64,000 bases of DNA from Azospirillum canadense (GCF_025961225.1 NZ_JAOQNG010000007.1:1252501-1316500); one strand, 5' to 3'; shown: positions 8,281 to 17,184, numbered from the stretch's first letter. Notes: generated by a model not told the origin, from the sequence alone. Program-made: numbers and translations.

Positions 8281-9231
8281 TTACACTCTCCTTTCAGCAA
8301 CCACCAGCGCGAGCGTGCGCTCCGCGAGCGGGATCTTGAACGCGTTGTCCTTCGTCGGGGTGGCTCCTTCGAAGGCGGCGGACACCACGGCGGCCGGCCC
8401 CTTGGGCAGGGCCGCTTCCGCCGCCTTGACCCGCCATGGCCGTGGCGCGACGCTGCCGAACGCGACGCGGCCCGTTCCGTCCTTCTGGAGGACCGCCGCA
8501 ACCGAGACGATCGCGAAGGCGTAGGACGCGCGGTCGCGCACCTTGTGGTAATGGTGCGAGCCGCCGAGCGGCGGCGGCAGCGTGACGGCGGTGATCAATT
8601 CGCCGGGCTCGAGCGCGAACTCGACCTCCGGCGTGTTGCCGGGAAGGCGGTGGAAATCGGCGATCGGGATGCTGCGGGTCCGCCCGGCGGCGTCCATCGT
8701 CTCCACCGTGGCGTCGAGAACGGTGAGCGCGACGGCCATGTCGCCTGGATTCTGGGCGATGCAGCCCTCGCTCGTGCCGATTACCGCGAGCGAGCGCGAC
8801 ACGCCGCCCATGGCCGAGCAGCCGGACCCGGGCACGCGTTTGTTGCACGGCATGTCGGTGTTGTAGAAATACGGGCAGCGGTTGCGTTGCAGGAGATTGC
8901 CCCCCGTCGACGCCTTGTTGCGGAGCTGGCCGGTGGCACCCGCCACGATCGCGCGGGAGAGGACCGCATACTCGCGCTTCACCCGCGGGTGGGACGCGAG
9001 GTCGGTGTTGGTGACCAGCGCGCCGATCCTGAGCCCGCCGTCCGCGCTGTCCTCGATGGTGGTGAGCGGAAGGCCGCGGATGTCCACCAGATGGGTGGGA
9101 GTCTCGATTTGGAACTTCATCAGGTCGAGAAGGTTCGTGCCCCCGGCGATGAACTTGGCGCCGGGCGTGGACGCGATTGCCTTGACGGCCTCGGCCGGGC
9201 TTTTCGCCCGTTCGTAGGTGAATGGGATCAT
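8281..9231 (-). CDS. paoB: FAD-binding subunit of periplasmic aldehyde oxidoreductase
   Basis: A 316-residue CoxM/XdhB-type flavoprotein. AGGTNLLDLMK near residues 34-44 is the usual FAD loop. The central stretch holds the spaced cysteines RCPYF, PCNKR and GSGCSAMGG, which match the extra [4Fe-4S] site that sets PaoB/YagS apart from ordinary medium subunits. It would relay electrons between the [2Fe-2S] subunit and FAD. Its ATG overlaps the stop of paoA (ATGA), so the subunits are translationally coupled. Confidence 0.85.
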   Translation of the reverse strand: MIPFTYERAKSPAEAVKAIASTPGAKFIAGGTNLLDLMKFQIETPTHLVDIRGLPLTTIEDSADGGLRIGALVTNTDLASHPRVKREYAVLSRAIVAGATGQLRNKASTGGNLLQRNRCPYFYNTDMPCNKRVPGSGCSAMGGVSRSLAVIGTSEGCIAQNPGDMAVALTVLDATVETMDAAGRTRSIPIADFHRLPGNTPEVEFALEPGELITAVTLPPPLGGSHHYHKVRDRASYAFAIVSVAAVLQKDGTGRVAFGSVAPRPWRVKAAEAALPKGPAAVVSAAFEGATPTKDNAFKIPLAERTLALVVAERRV

Positions 9232-9899
9232 GCCTTGGCTCCCGCCACTTCGGTGATGGCTTCGGCGATGTTGGAATAGGCGCCGCAGCGGCAGATGTTG
9301 CCGCTCATCCGTTCGCGCAGCTCCAGGTTGGTGAGCTTCATCGGCGCGGCGATGTCGTCGGTGACGTGGCTCGGAACGCCTTTCTCGATCTCCGCGAGCA
9401 GAGCCACGGCCGAACAGATCTGGCCGGGGGTGCAATAGCCGCATTGAAAGCCGTCGTGCTTCAGGAAGGCGGCCTGCATCGGATGCAGCGCGTCCGGCGT
9501 GCCGAGGCCCTCGACCGTCGTGACGCGGTCGCCGTCGTGCATGACGGCAAGGCTGAGGCAGGCGTTGATGCGGATGCCGTTCACCAGCACCGTGCAGGCG
9601 CCGCAGTGCCCGTGGTCGCAGCCCTTTTTGGTGCCGGTCAGCTGAAGATGCTCCCGCAGGGCGTCGAGAAGGCTCGTTCGCGTGTCGAGCGTCAGGGACC
9701 GGGAACGGCCGTTGATGTCCATGGTGACGGTCATCATCGGGTTGGCTTCCATAGTGACGTTCCTCGTGGGCGCGGCGCTGGGCGCGGGCGTGTCGGCGGC
9801 CTGTGCCGTGCCGAAGATTGGCGTCGACGCCATCGCGGACAGTGACGCTCCTCCGGCAACGAACTCGCGGCGGGATAGCTCCCAGTCGGGACTGCTCAT
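9228..9899 (-). CDS. paoA: [2Fe-2S] subunit with Tat leader, aldehyde oxidoreductase
   Basis: The 223-residue small subunit has a twin-arginine leader (LSRREFVAGGASLSAM, then a hydrophobic stretch to about residue 35), so the assembled complex is exported folded to the periplasm. Two [2Fe-2S] sites are complete: GCDHGHCGACTV, and QCGYCTPGQ with GNICRCGAY. This is the arrangement of E. coli PaoA/YagT. Electrons would go to a periplasmic acceptor. Its upstream region carries a 77-bp element (9960-10036) that recurs in front of another Tat-exported enzyme at 47.7 kb, suggesting shared regulation. Confidence 0.88.
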   Translation of the reverse strand: MSSPDWELSRREFVAGGASLSAMASTPIFGTAQAADTPAPSAAPTRNVTMEANPMMTVTMDINGRSRSLTLDTRTSLLDALREHLQLTGTKKGCDHGHCGACTVLVNGIRINACLSLAVMHDGDRVTTVEGLGTPDALHPMQAAFLKHDGFQCGYCTPGQICSAVALLAEIEKGVPSHVTDDIAAPMKLTNLELRERMSGNICRCGAYSNIAEAITEVAGAKA

Positions 9900-9959
9900 G
9901 ACCTGCCTCCGCTGTTTTGGGTTTTCCAGGCCGCACCGGGCGCCGCCACGGGCGCCGTC

Positions 9960-10036
9960 ATGGGCTTCGGTGGCGCAGAGACAGATAGTCCGCCACCATC
10001 GGCCGACCGGTTAATCGGGGTAAAGCGCGGTAAAAA
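9960..10036 (-). promoter_or_regulatory. Shared promoter/operator element, copy A (upstream of paoA)
   Basis: Read toward paoA, this 77-bp block begins TTTTACCGCGCTTTACCC, continues GATTAAC, then after about 21 variable bases GGCGGACTAT and a conserved tail CCACCGAAGCCCAT. By eye about 65 of 77 positions match the block at 47653-47729, with no gap and the same orientation to the downstream gene. TTTACC, TTTACC and TTAAC recur at 10-bp steps, as for tandem binding of OmpR/PhoB-type regulators. TATCTG about 21 bases further on is a possible -10 region. It ends 60 bases before the paoA start. Confidence 0.65.
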
Positions 10037-10049
10037 TCGACGGCTTGAC

Positions 10050-11257
10050 TTATCGCCGGGAGTTCATGCAGGACCGCCGACGGCGGTTGGTACCCCAATC
10101 GATCACGAGCAATATTGGGGCGAGCATGCCGAGCATCGTAAAGATCGCAAAGGCTTCGGCGTAGCGTGTGCCCTCCGCCGCGATGGTGTTGAGGACCGCC
10201 GGGCCAAGCCCCGCTCCGCAGGTGAAGGCGAAGTAATTGACGCCGAATATGGCCCCGAAACTGCGCATGCCGAAGCGCTTGGCCAGCAGATAGCCCATGG
10301 CATCGCCCTCGGCTCCGGTGGCCAGCCCGAAGAAAATCCCGCTGACATAGGCGGCCGCAACGCTGTCGGAGCTTGCAAGCAGCACATGCCCCACGGACGG
10401 GAACAGAAAGAAGATGCAGGTCAAAGCGGTAGGCGGGAACCGATCGAGCAGCGCGCCGAATCCAAGGCGTGCGGCGATGAAGGCGGCGCCGACGACCGTC
10501 ATGGCGCCGGCCGCCCCGGGGGCGGACATGCCCCGGTCCTCCAGGATCGTGGGCAGCGAAATGGAGCCGGCCGCCGCGGCGAGATAGTTGAAGAGGAAGG
10601 CATCGATCATCAGCCAAAAGCTGGAGGTCGCGACGGCTTCCCTCAATGTGTAGCCCGCAACCTCCTGCGAGTGCTGGCGCTTCGGTGGATCGCGGATCAC
10701 GAACAGTGCAACCGGAAGCGGCACGAGCATCGATGCCATACCGGCCACGACAAAGGCGGACCGCCAGCCCCACGTGGAAATGATCATCGAAAGGGTCGGC
10801 GGAACGGTGGCGATGCCTAGCCCGACAAAGGAGAGCATGACGCCCAAGGCCAAGCCGCGTTGCCGTTGGAACCACCCAACCACCACATGCGTGTAAGGCA
10901 CGCCGGTCTGGGCCGAGCCCAAAAGGCTCGCCGCAACGACGGCGAAAGCGAAGCTGGGCAGGTCTCGCGGCAGAAGCCCGACGCCGACAAGGCCCGCGGC
11001 CATCCCGATGGACGACACGATGAGCACCGCGCGTGGACCGTACCGGTCCACAGTGCGCCGACGACCGGCGCCATCAGGCCGTTCAGAAAAGCGACGGGCG
11101 CCACGACGGCGGCCACGGATGTCCGATTCCAGCCGGTTTCCTCGACGATTGGTATAATAAAAACACTAAAACCGTAAATCAGGACGATGCCGATGCTGAA
11201 ATACATCCCCAGGCCCGAGCCCAGAACGAGCATGATCTTTCCCGCTCTTTCGGTCAT
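10050..11257 (-). pseudogene. MFS transporter broken by a frameshift
   Basis: The first twelve-helix half starts at 11257 (MTERAGKIMLVLGSG) and reads well to APVVGALW near 11050. The frame then fails, and the rest of the transporter (VDRYGPRAVLIV onward, through to 10050) continues one frame away. Restoring one base in GCACTGTGGAC would rebuild the classic MFS motif A, GxxxDRxGPR. Helices, an internal GxxxD/R loop and the C-terminal half are otherwise intact, so this is a recent single-base loss or a sequencing error. The substrate is unknown; it resembles monocarboxylate/oxalate-formate type MFS proteins. It is downstream of the tau operon on the same strand but is separated from it by a terminator. 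Confidence 0.75.
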
Positions 11258-11361
11258 GCCCGCCACCGCCTTGCTTTGCGCCGCATAGGGAAATCTGCAT
11301 TCGCCCAAACGGCCCGGCCTGTCAATTGGCGCCGTATCGGTAATTCGTCACGGATTTCAAC

Positions 11362-11399
11362 AAGGCCGGCCGGGCGTCCCCGCGCACCCGGCCGGCCTT
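11362..11399 (-). terminator. Terminator of the taurine operon
   Basis: AAGGCCGGCCGGG and CCCGGCCGGCCTT form a perfect 13-bp stem with a 12-base loop, 15 bases after the tpa stop codon. It separates tpa from the broken MFS gene on the same strand. Confidence 0.75.
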
Positions 11400-11414
11400 G
11401 AACCGCCCTCCATG

Positions 11415-12827
11415 TCAGTGAAAAACACGCGACAAGGCACCGTCGACCGCGGCGACGATGCGGTCGATGTCATCGGTCGTGGCGATCAGCGCAGGGCTGA
11501 GGCACAGGGTGTTGTTCAGGCCGGGCAGCGATCGGTTGGTGGCGCCGATGATGACGCCGTTCGCCATGCAGTCAGCGACGACCGTCTGCACCTGCCTTTC
11601 GTCGGCCGCTTCCTTGGTGGTGCGGTCCTGCACCAGCTCCACGCCGCAGAACAGCCCCTTGCCGCGGACGTCGCCGACGGCGGAGTGACGCTCCGCCAAG
11701 TTCCATAGGCCTGACAGCAGCCGCTCGCCCATGGCGCGGGTGTTGGCGATGAGGCCCTCGTCCTCGATGATGCGCATGTTCTCCAGCGCTGCCGCTGGGC
11801 CGGCGACGCAGCCGCCGAAGGTCGAGATGTCGCGGAAGAAGGACATCGGGTCGTCCGGAGCGTCCTTGAACAGCTCGAAGATGCGCTCGGTCGTGACGGT
11901 GCAGGAGATCGCGGCGTAGCCGGACGCCACGCCCTTCGCCATGGTGACGAAGTCCGGCCGCACGCCGTATTGTTGGTAGCCGAACCATTCGCCGGTGCGC
12001 CCGACGCCGCAGACCACCTCGTCGATGTGCAGCAGCACGCCGTGGCGGCGGCAGATGTCCTGCACCTTGTCCCAATAGCCCTTCGGCGGGGTGATGACGC
12101 CACCGCCAGCGGTGATCGGCTCCAGGCACAGGGCGCCGACCGTGTCCGGCCCCTCGCGCAGGATGACCGCCTCGATGGCGTCGGCGGCCAGTTCGCCGTA
12201 ATTCTCCACCGCACCGAATTGGCTGCGGTATTCCAGGCAATGCGGCACCTCGACGAAGCCGTCGGGGAAGGGGCCGAACTGCTCGCGCCGTTGCGCCTGC
12301 CCGGCCGCCGCCAGCGTGCCCAGCGTCGTGCCGTGGTAGTCGCGCTCGCGGTAGAGGATCTTGTGCTTGCGTCCGCCATGGTGCCGGTGCGCGATCTGGC
12401 GCACCATCTTGAACACCTTCTCGTTCGCCTCCGAGCCGGAATTGGAATAGTAGACGCGGCTCATACCCGGCATCTTGCCGATCAGCTTTTCGGCGAAGCG
12501 GGCGCCGGCGATCGACCCGGCGGAATTGGCGAAATAGTTCAGCTTGACCAGCTGGTCGCGCACCGCGTCGGCGATGCTGGTCCGGCCATAGCCGACGTTG
12601 ACCGTCCAGACGCCGCCCGACACGGCGTCGAGATACTCACGCCCCGTGGCGTCCCACAGCCGCATCCCCTTGCCTTCGACGAAGATCCGCGGGTCGTTGG
12701 CTTCGAACCCCTTGTGCTGGGTCAGGTGGTGCCAGACGTGGGCGCGGTCGGCCTCGATGACGTGGCGGATGTCGTTGGGCCGGGTATCATTGGGGCGCGA
12801 CTGGTCGGTCCGAAGGACGTCATCCAT
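11415..12827 (-). CDS. tpa: Taurine--pyruvate aminotransferase
   Basis: A 470-residue class III aminotransferase that would transfer the amino group of taurine to pyruvate, giving sulfoacetaldehyde and alanine. Visible are SNSGSEANEKVFKMVRQ (cofactor phosphate site), DYHGTTLGTLAAAG, LHIDEVVCGVGRTG with the cofactor aspartate, and TMAKGVASGYAAIS with the PLP lysine. The start at 12827 is backed by GAGGAGAAG. Its place behind tauABC, isfE and isfD, and opposite tauR, is what fixes taurine as the likely substrate; on sequence alone other omega-amino acids would be possible. Confidence 0.85.
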   Translation of the reverse strand: MDDVLRTDQSRPNDTRPNDIRHVIEADRAHVWHHLTQHKGFEANDPRIFVEGKGMRLWDATGREYLDAVSGGVWTVNVGYGRTSIADAVRDQLVKLNYFANSAGSIAGARFAEKLIGKMPGMSRVYYSNSGSEANEKVFKMVRQIAHRHHGGRKHKILYRERDYHGTTLGTLAAAGQAQRREQFGPFPDGFVEVPHCLEYRSQFGAVENYGELAADAIEAVILREGPDTVGALCLEPITAGGGVITPPKGYWDKVQDICRRHGVLLHIDEVVCGVGRTGEWFGYQQYGVRPDFVTMAKGVASGYAAISCTVTTERIFELFKDAPDDPMSFFRDISTFGGCVAGPAAALENMRIIEDEGLIANTRAMGERLLSGLWNLAERHSAVGDVRGKGLFCGVELVQDRTTKEAADERQVQTVVADCMANGVIIGATNRSLPGLNNTLCLSPALIATTDDIDRIVAAVDGALSRVFH

Positions 12828-12870
12828 CGGTCTTCTCCTCGGGTGGGATGCGGTGTCGGTTGGGGACGCG

Positions 12871-13632
12871 TCATGCCGGCGTGTCGCGCTGGATCCTGAA
12901 CGGCGACCAGGACTGGCTGACCGGCATGATTTCCAGGCTGTTGATGGCGACGTGCGGCGGCAGCGAGACCACCCAGCGCACCGTCTCGGCGATGTCCTCC
13001 GGCTGCAGCGGGTTGGCGCCGGCGTAGAGCGCGTCATAGGCGGCCGTGTCGCCGCCGGTGCGCACCAGGGTGAACTCGCTCTCCGACAGGCCGGGCTCGA
13101 TGGAGGTGACGCGCACGCCGTGCGCCGCCAGGTCGCAGCGCAGGTCGAGCGAGAACTGCTTCACGAAGGCCTTGGTGCCGCCATAGACGTTGCCGCCCGG
13201 ATAGGGCCAGTTGGAGGCGATGGAGGCGAGGTTGACGATCAACCCGCGCCGCGCGATCAGGCGGTCCAGCAGCAGCCGGGTGATGGTGACCAGCCCGGTG
13301 ATGTTGGTGTCGATCATCGCCCGCCACTGCTCCAGGTCGCAGTCCTGCGCCGGCCCGGTGCCCAGCGCGAGCCCGGCGTTGTTGACCAGGACCGCGATGT
13401 CCTGGAACTCCTCCGGCAGGGACTGGAGCGCCGCGCGCGTCGCCGCTTCGTCGCGGATGTCGAAGCAGAGCGGGTGGACGATGTCCGGTTTGCCCAGAGT
13501 GTCGGCCAGGGCGTCGAGCCGGTCGCGCCGCCGGCCGGTGGCGACGATCCGCCAGCCGTCGGCAGCGAGGCGCCGCGCGATGGCGTCGCCGAAGCCGGAG
13601 GTGGCACCGGTGACGATGGCTGTTTTGGGCAT
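12871..13632 (-). CDS. isfD: Short-chain dehydrogenase, likely sulfoacetaldehyde reductase
   Basis: A 253-residue classical SDR: VTGATSGFG at residues 6-14 binds the nucleotide, ATGRRRDRLD suggests NADPH, NNAGLALG follows, and the Ser-Tyr-Lys triad lies in LASIASNWPYPGG and VYGGTKAFVKQ. In taurine clusters that keep only the nitrogen, such an enzyme reduces sulfoacetaldehyde to isethionate (IsfD). An in-frame ATG at 13650 overlaps the isfE stop; I prefer 13632 because it gives the normal SDR N-terminus. The position between the exporter gene and tpa supports the assignment. The product cannot be proved from sequence. Confidence 0.75.
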   Translation of the reverse strand: MPKTAIVTGATSGFGDAIARRLAADGWRIVATGRRRDRLDALADTLGKPDIVHPLCFDIRDEAATRAALQSLPEEFQDIAVLVNNAGLALGTGPAQDCDLEQWRAMIDTNITGLVTITRLLLDRLIARRGLIVNLASIASNWPYPGGNVYGGTKAFVKQFSLDLRCDLAAHGVRVTSIEPGLSESEFTLVRTGGDTAAYDALYAGANPLQPEDIAETVRWVVSLPPHVAINSLEIMPVSQSWSPFRIQRDTPA

Positions 13633-13646
13633 GGTTCCGCTTGTCC

Positions 13647-14408
13647 TCATGATGGGTTGAAGCTGTATCCGAGCGCGACGACGGTCTGGATCAGGCCCGC
13701 CACCGCGACGGCGAGCAGGCCCCCGGAGGCCAGCCGCCGCCAGCCGTCGAAACTCAGGCGCGCGGCCAGCAGGCGGCCGGCGGCGAAGCCGGCCAGGGTG
13801 GGGGCCGTGTGGGTCGCCAGCAGGCCGACGACGCCCGGGTCGATCGCCCCCACCAGGCCGCGCCCGGCGAGGCTCAGCGCGTCGATCGCGCCGAAGAACA
13901 CGGCCAGCGTGCCCTTGATGGTCCGGCGGTCGCGGCCGCCGGCGAGCAGCCACGCGGCGATCAGCGGCCCCCCGACCGCGAAGGCGGCGAGCAGGACGCC
14001 GACGACGAAGGCGATGCCCGCCCCGACGCCGCGGTGCCGCAGCCAGGGCGGCGGCTCCCGCACCAGGGCGACGCAGGCCGCCGCGAAGATGGTGACGGCG
14101 ACCAGCAGCCTTGCGGTCCCGTCGTCGAGTATGGCGGCGACCACGCTGCCGCACAGGGCGCCGGCGAAGCCCATCGTCAGCAGAAGCCGCGCCACCGCCC
14201 AATCCACCGCACCCTGGTCGCGGTCCAGCAGCAGGAAACCGGTGAGCAGCAGGTCGCTGACCAGGATGAAGGGAACGCCGGCCGCGGGCGACGGCAGGAA
14301 CAGCAGGCCCAGCGCCGCGATCAGGGCGTAACCGAACCCCGTCACCCCGCGGAAGGCGGCGGCCAGGAAGGTGACGCCCCCAAAAAGGACCATGGACATC
14401 GCGGGCAT
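13647..14408 (-). CDS. isfE: TauE/SafE-family exporter, likely isethionate export
   Basis: A 253-residue, very hydrophobic membrane protein with about eight helices. It carries the family signature FRGVTGFGYALIAALG near the N-terminus and a second half starting around VGVLLAAFAVGGPLIAAW. TauE/SafE proteins export sulfonates or sulfite. With isfD next to it and no sulfoacetaldehyde acetyltransferase (Xsc) in the cluster, export of isethionate is the best guess, although sulfoacetate or sulfite cannot be excluded. GGAAAG precedes the start at 14408. Its stop overlaps an alternative isfD start. Confidence 0.75.
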   Translation of the reverse strand: MPAMSMVLFGGVTFLAAAFRGVTGFGYALIAALGLLFLPSPAAGVPFILVSDLLLTGFLLLDRDQGAVDWAVARLLLTMGFAGALCGSVVAAILDDGTARLLVAVTIFAAACVALVREPPPWLRHRGVGAGIAFVVGVLLAAFAVGGPLIAAWLLAGGRDRRTIKGTLAVFFGAIDALSLAGRGLVGAIDPGVVGLLATHTAPTLAGFAAGRLLAARLSFDGWRRLASGGLLAVAVAGLIQTVVALGYSFNPS

Positions 14409-14426
14409 CGCTTTCCGGAAAGACCC

Positions 14427-15293
14427 TCAGACCTTGCCCTTCCAGGGCACCAGACGGCGTTCCAGCCAGCGCATGCCGAATTCGAACAGGGCGGCGAAGA
14501 AGCCGATGACGAAGATCCCCATCAGAACGATGTCGGTGCGCAGGAAGTTGGAGGCGTTCAGCACCATCTGGCCGATGCCGGTGGAGGCGGCCACCATCTC
14601 CGCGGCGACCAGGGTGGTCCAGCCCACCCCCATGCCGATCCGCAGCCCGACGAGGATGTCCGGCAGCGCCGCCGGCAGCACCACATGCACCACCACCTGC
14701 CAGCGGCTGGCGCCGAGCGCGCGGGCCGCGTTGACCTGGTCGGCCGCGGCCGCCGACACGCCGGCCCGCGCCGCCAGCGCCACCGGCGCGAAGCAGGCGA
14801 AGAAGATCAGCAGGACCTTCGATGTCTCGCCGATGCCGAACCAGATGATGACCAGCGGCAGGTAGGCCAGCGGCGGCAGCGGCCGGTAGAATTCGATGAA
14901 GGGGTCCAGCGCCGCGCGCAGTCCGGGGCTGAGCCCGGTGGCGAGGCCCACCGGAACGCCGACCAGGGCCGCCAGCAGGAAGGCGCTGACCACGCGCACG
15001 AGGCTCATGGCGATGTGCTCGGTCAGCGGCGCGCCGTCGATCCGCCCGTCCACCGCGTCGAGGAAAGCCTGGAAGACCGTTCCGATCCGGGGCAGGAACA
15101 GCGGCTTGACCAGCCCCTGGCTGGTGAGCGCCGCCCACAGGGCCAGGGCCGCGAGGATGGCGGCCATGCTGATCAGCGCCGGCTGCGGCCGGAAGCCCTG
15201 CATCCGCCGGCGCATCCGGCGGAGCGGCACCATCCCGCCGGGCAGGCCGGCGAGGTTTTCGGCTTTCGCTTGGTCCGTGCCGGTCGGTTTCAT
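14427..15293 (-). CDS. tauC: Taurine ABC transporter permease
   Basis: The 288-residue permease has the TauC/SsuC layout: one early helix (residues about 45-62), then five helices of the BPD_transp_1 domain. The ATPase-coupling EAA loop is visible as NAARALGASRWQVVVHVVLP, near residues 175-194. Another family feature is FIEFYRPLPPLAYLPLVIIW. It starts with ATGA over the tauB stop. The basic N-terminal tail (RRMRRRMQ) would stay in the cytoplasm. Confidence 0.87.
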   Translation of the reverse strand: MKPTGTDQAKAENLAGLPGGMVPLRRMRRRMQGFRPQPALISMAAILAALALWAALTSQGLVKPLFLPRIGTVFQAFLDAVDGRIDGAPLTEHIAMSLVRVVSAFLLAALVGVPVGLATGLSPGLRAALDPFIEFYRPLPPLAYLPLVIIWFGIGETSKVLLIFFACFAPVALAARAGVSAAAADQVNAARALGASRWQVVVHVVLPAALPDILVGLRIGMGVGWTTLVAAEMVAASTGIGQMVLNASNFLRTDIVLMGIFVIGFFAALFEFGMRWLERRLVPWKGKV

Positions 15294-16081
15294 GCGGCCT
15301 CTCCTGCGACGGTGGCGCTGCGGTCGTGGATGAAGCCCAGGACCCGTTCGCGCATCGCGATGAAATCGGGGGAGGATTTGACGGAGCGCGCGTCCTGCCC
15401 GGCCAGGAAGCGCCGGCTGAAATCCAGCGGAATCTCCTGCGCGACCCGGCCGGGGCGCGGCGTCATGATGATCAGCTTGGTGGCGAGAAAAATCGCCTCC
15501 TCCACCTCGTGGGTGATGAAGAAGGCCATCTTGCGCGTCTCGGCCCACACCCGCAGGATCAGCTCCTGGATCTGCTCGCGAGTGAAGGCGTCCAGCGCGC
15601 CCAGCGGTTCGTCCATCAGCAGCATGCGCGGGTCGGCGGCCAGCGCGCGGGCGATGCCGACGCGCTGTTGCATGCCGCCCGACAGCTCGTAGATCTTCTT
15701 GTCGGCGAAGGCGGCAAGCCCGACCAGCTCCAGCATGCTGCGGGCGCGCTGCGTCCGTTCGGCCTTGGGCATGCCCTGCATCCTCAGGCCGAAGGCGACG
15801 TTGTCGACCACGCTCAGCCACGGCATCAGCGCGTGGCGCTGGAACACCACGCCGCGGTCGGCCCCCGGCCCGGTGACCGGCTTTCCGTCCAGCAGGATCT
15901 CCCCGTCGGTCGCCGGCAGGAAGCCGGCGATGCAGGACAGCAGGGTGGTCTTGCCGCAGCCCGACGCGCCGAGCGCCACCACGAACTCCCCCGGTTCGAT
16001 CGTCAGGTTGACCCAGGACAGGGCGACGGTGCTGCTTTCGCCGCCGCCATACTGGACGCTGACATTGCGGACTTCGAGCAT
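15290..16081 (-). CDS. tauB: Taurine ABC transporter ATP-binding protein
   Basis: A 263-residue ABC ATPase with Walker A GASGCGKTTLL (about residues 37-47), signature LSGGMQQRVGIARAL and Walker B MLLMDEPLGALDA, followed by the switch histidine in FFITHEVEEA. The length and the high similarity of style to TauB/SsuB fit a nitrate/sulfonate/taurine importer. It is preceded by tauA (54-base gap) and overlaps tauC by four bases. Confidence 0.88.
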   Translation of the reverse strand: MLEVRNVSVQYGGGESSTVALSWVNLTIEPGEFVVALGASGCGKTTLLSCIAGFLPATDGEILLDGKPVTGPGADRGVVFQRHALMPWLSVVDNVAFGLRMQGMPKAERTQRARSMLELVGLAAFADKKIYELSGGMQQRVGIARALAADPRMLLMDEPLGALDAFTREQIQELILRVWAETRKMAFFITHEVEEAIFLATKLIIMTPRPGRVAQEIPLDFSRRFLAGQDARSVKSSPDFIAMRERVLGFIHDRSATVAGEAA

Positions 16082-16135
16082 GGGCGGCTTCCTGACGTGA
16101 GAGGAGGATGAACCGGGGGCGAACGGCCGGACCGT

Positions 16136-17143
16136 TTACTTGGCCGCCGCCTTGACCACGTCGGCGGTCACGAAGGGGCCGTAGTCGGGGGCCAGTTCGG
16201 TGACGCGGCCCTGGCTTTTCAGGAACTCGGCGGTCGACTTCAGCGCCTCCGCAGCACCTCCGCCCAGCCATTCCTTGGACGCCTGCTCCTCAAGCGTCGG
16301 GAAGCGGTAGGCGGCCAGCCCCTCCGGCACGTCGGCCGGGGCGGCGCCGGTCCATTTGGCGATGGCCGCCACCTGCGGCGACCCTTCGGTCCAGCCCTTG
16401 CCGGTCTTGGCGTAGTCGGCGTCGGCCGCGGCCAGCAGCTTGACGAAGGTGACCATGAAATCCGGGTTGGCGGCCATGAAGGCCTTGGTCGCGACGATGC
16501 CGTCGAAGGTCGCCTTGCCCTTCTTGGCGAAGTCGCCGGCGCTGGCGATGACGGTGCCGTTCTTCTTCGCGGTGGTCAGGACCGGCGCCCAGATGAAGGT
16601 GGCGTCGATGTCGCCGCGCTCCCAGGCGGCGGCGATTTCCGGCGGGCGCATGTTCAGCAGCTTGACGTCCTTGCCCGACAGCCCCGCCTCCTGCAGCGCG
16701 TACATCAGCTGGTAGTGGGAGGTGGAGACGAAAGGCACCGCGACCGTCTTGCCCTTCAGGTCGGCGATGGTCTTGATGCCGCTGCCGTTGCGGGCGACCA
16801 GCTGTTCGGCGTTGGCGATGTCGTCGAGGATCCAGAACAGCGTGATCGGCAGCCCTTGCGAAGCCGCCGCCGCGATGGGGGAGGAGCCGGCCTCGCCCAC
16901 ATCGACGTTGCCCGACGACATGGCGCGGATCACGTCGCCGCCGCCGCCGAACTTGACCCACTTCACCGTGTAGCCGGTCTTCTTCTCCAGATCCCCGCTT
17001 TCCATCAGCACGCGGATGGGGGTCATCATGTCCTGGTAGGCGAAGGTGACGGTCTTGTCCGCGGCCACGGCCGGGGCGGACGCCCCGATCAGCGCGCCGA
17101 AGGTGATGACCGCGGTGGCGAGCAGGCTTTTGCTGAAGGTCAT
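16136..17143 (-). CDS. tauA: Taurine ABC transporter periplasmic binding protein
   Basis: A 335-residue exported binding protein. A Sec signal peptide covers about residues 1-28 (ITFGALIGASAPAVAA, cut before DKTVTF). The mature part has the two-lobed TauA/SsuA fold: VKFGGGGDVIRAMSSGNVD, then GEAGSSPIAAA for the sulfonate pocket, and LKGKTVAVPFVSTSHYQL. GGAG lies upstream of the start at 17143. It is the first gene of the tau operon and faces tauR across 295 bases. Confidence 0.88.
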   Translation of the reverse strand: MTFSKSLLATAVITFGALIGASAPAVAADKTVTFAYQDMMTPIRVLMESGDLEKKTGYTVKWVKFGGGGDVIRAMSSGNVDVGEAGSSPIAAAASQGLPITLFWILDDIANAEQLVARNGSGIKTIADLKGKTVAVPFVSTSHYQLMYALQEAGLSGKDVKLLNMRPPEIAAAWERGDIDATFIWAPVLTTAKKNGTVIASAGDFAKKGKATFDGIVATKAFMAANPDFMVTFVKLLAAADADYAKTGKGWTEGSPQVAAIAKWTGAAPADVPEGLAAYRFPTLEEQASKEWLGGGAAEALKSTAEFLKSQGRVTELAPDYGPFVTADVVKAAAK

Positions 17144-17184
17144 GGCGGGGGGCTCCGTCGAGGCCGATCGTTCCGATGTGGCCA

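Noticed and set aside
5997..8339. A 780-codon plus-strand frame over paoC
   Set aside because: Shadow of paoC; no family features and biased composition.
14427..16271. A 614-codon frame joining tauB and tauC regions
   Set aside because: The true tauC starts at 15293 within it; the upstream part is the wrong frame of tauB.
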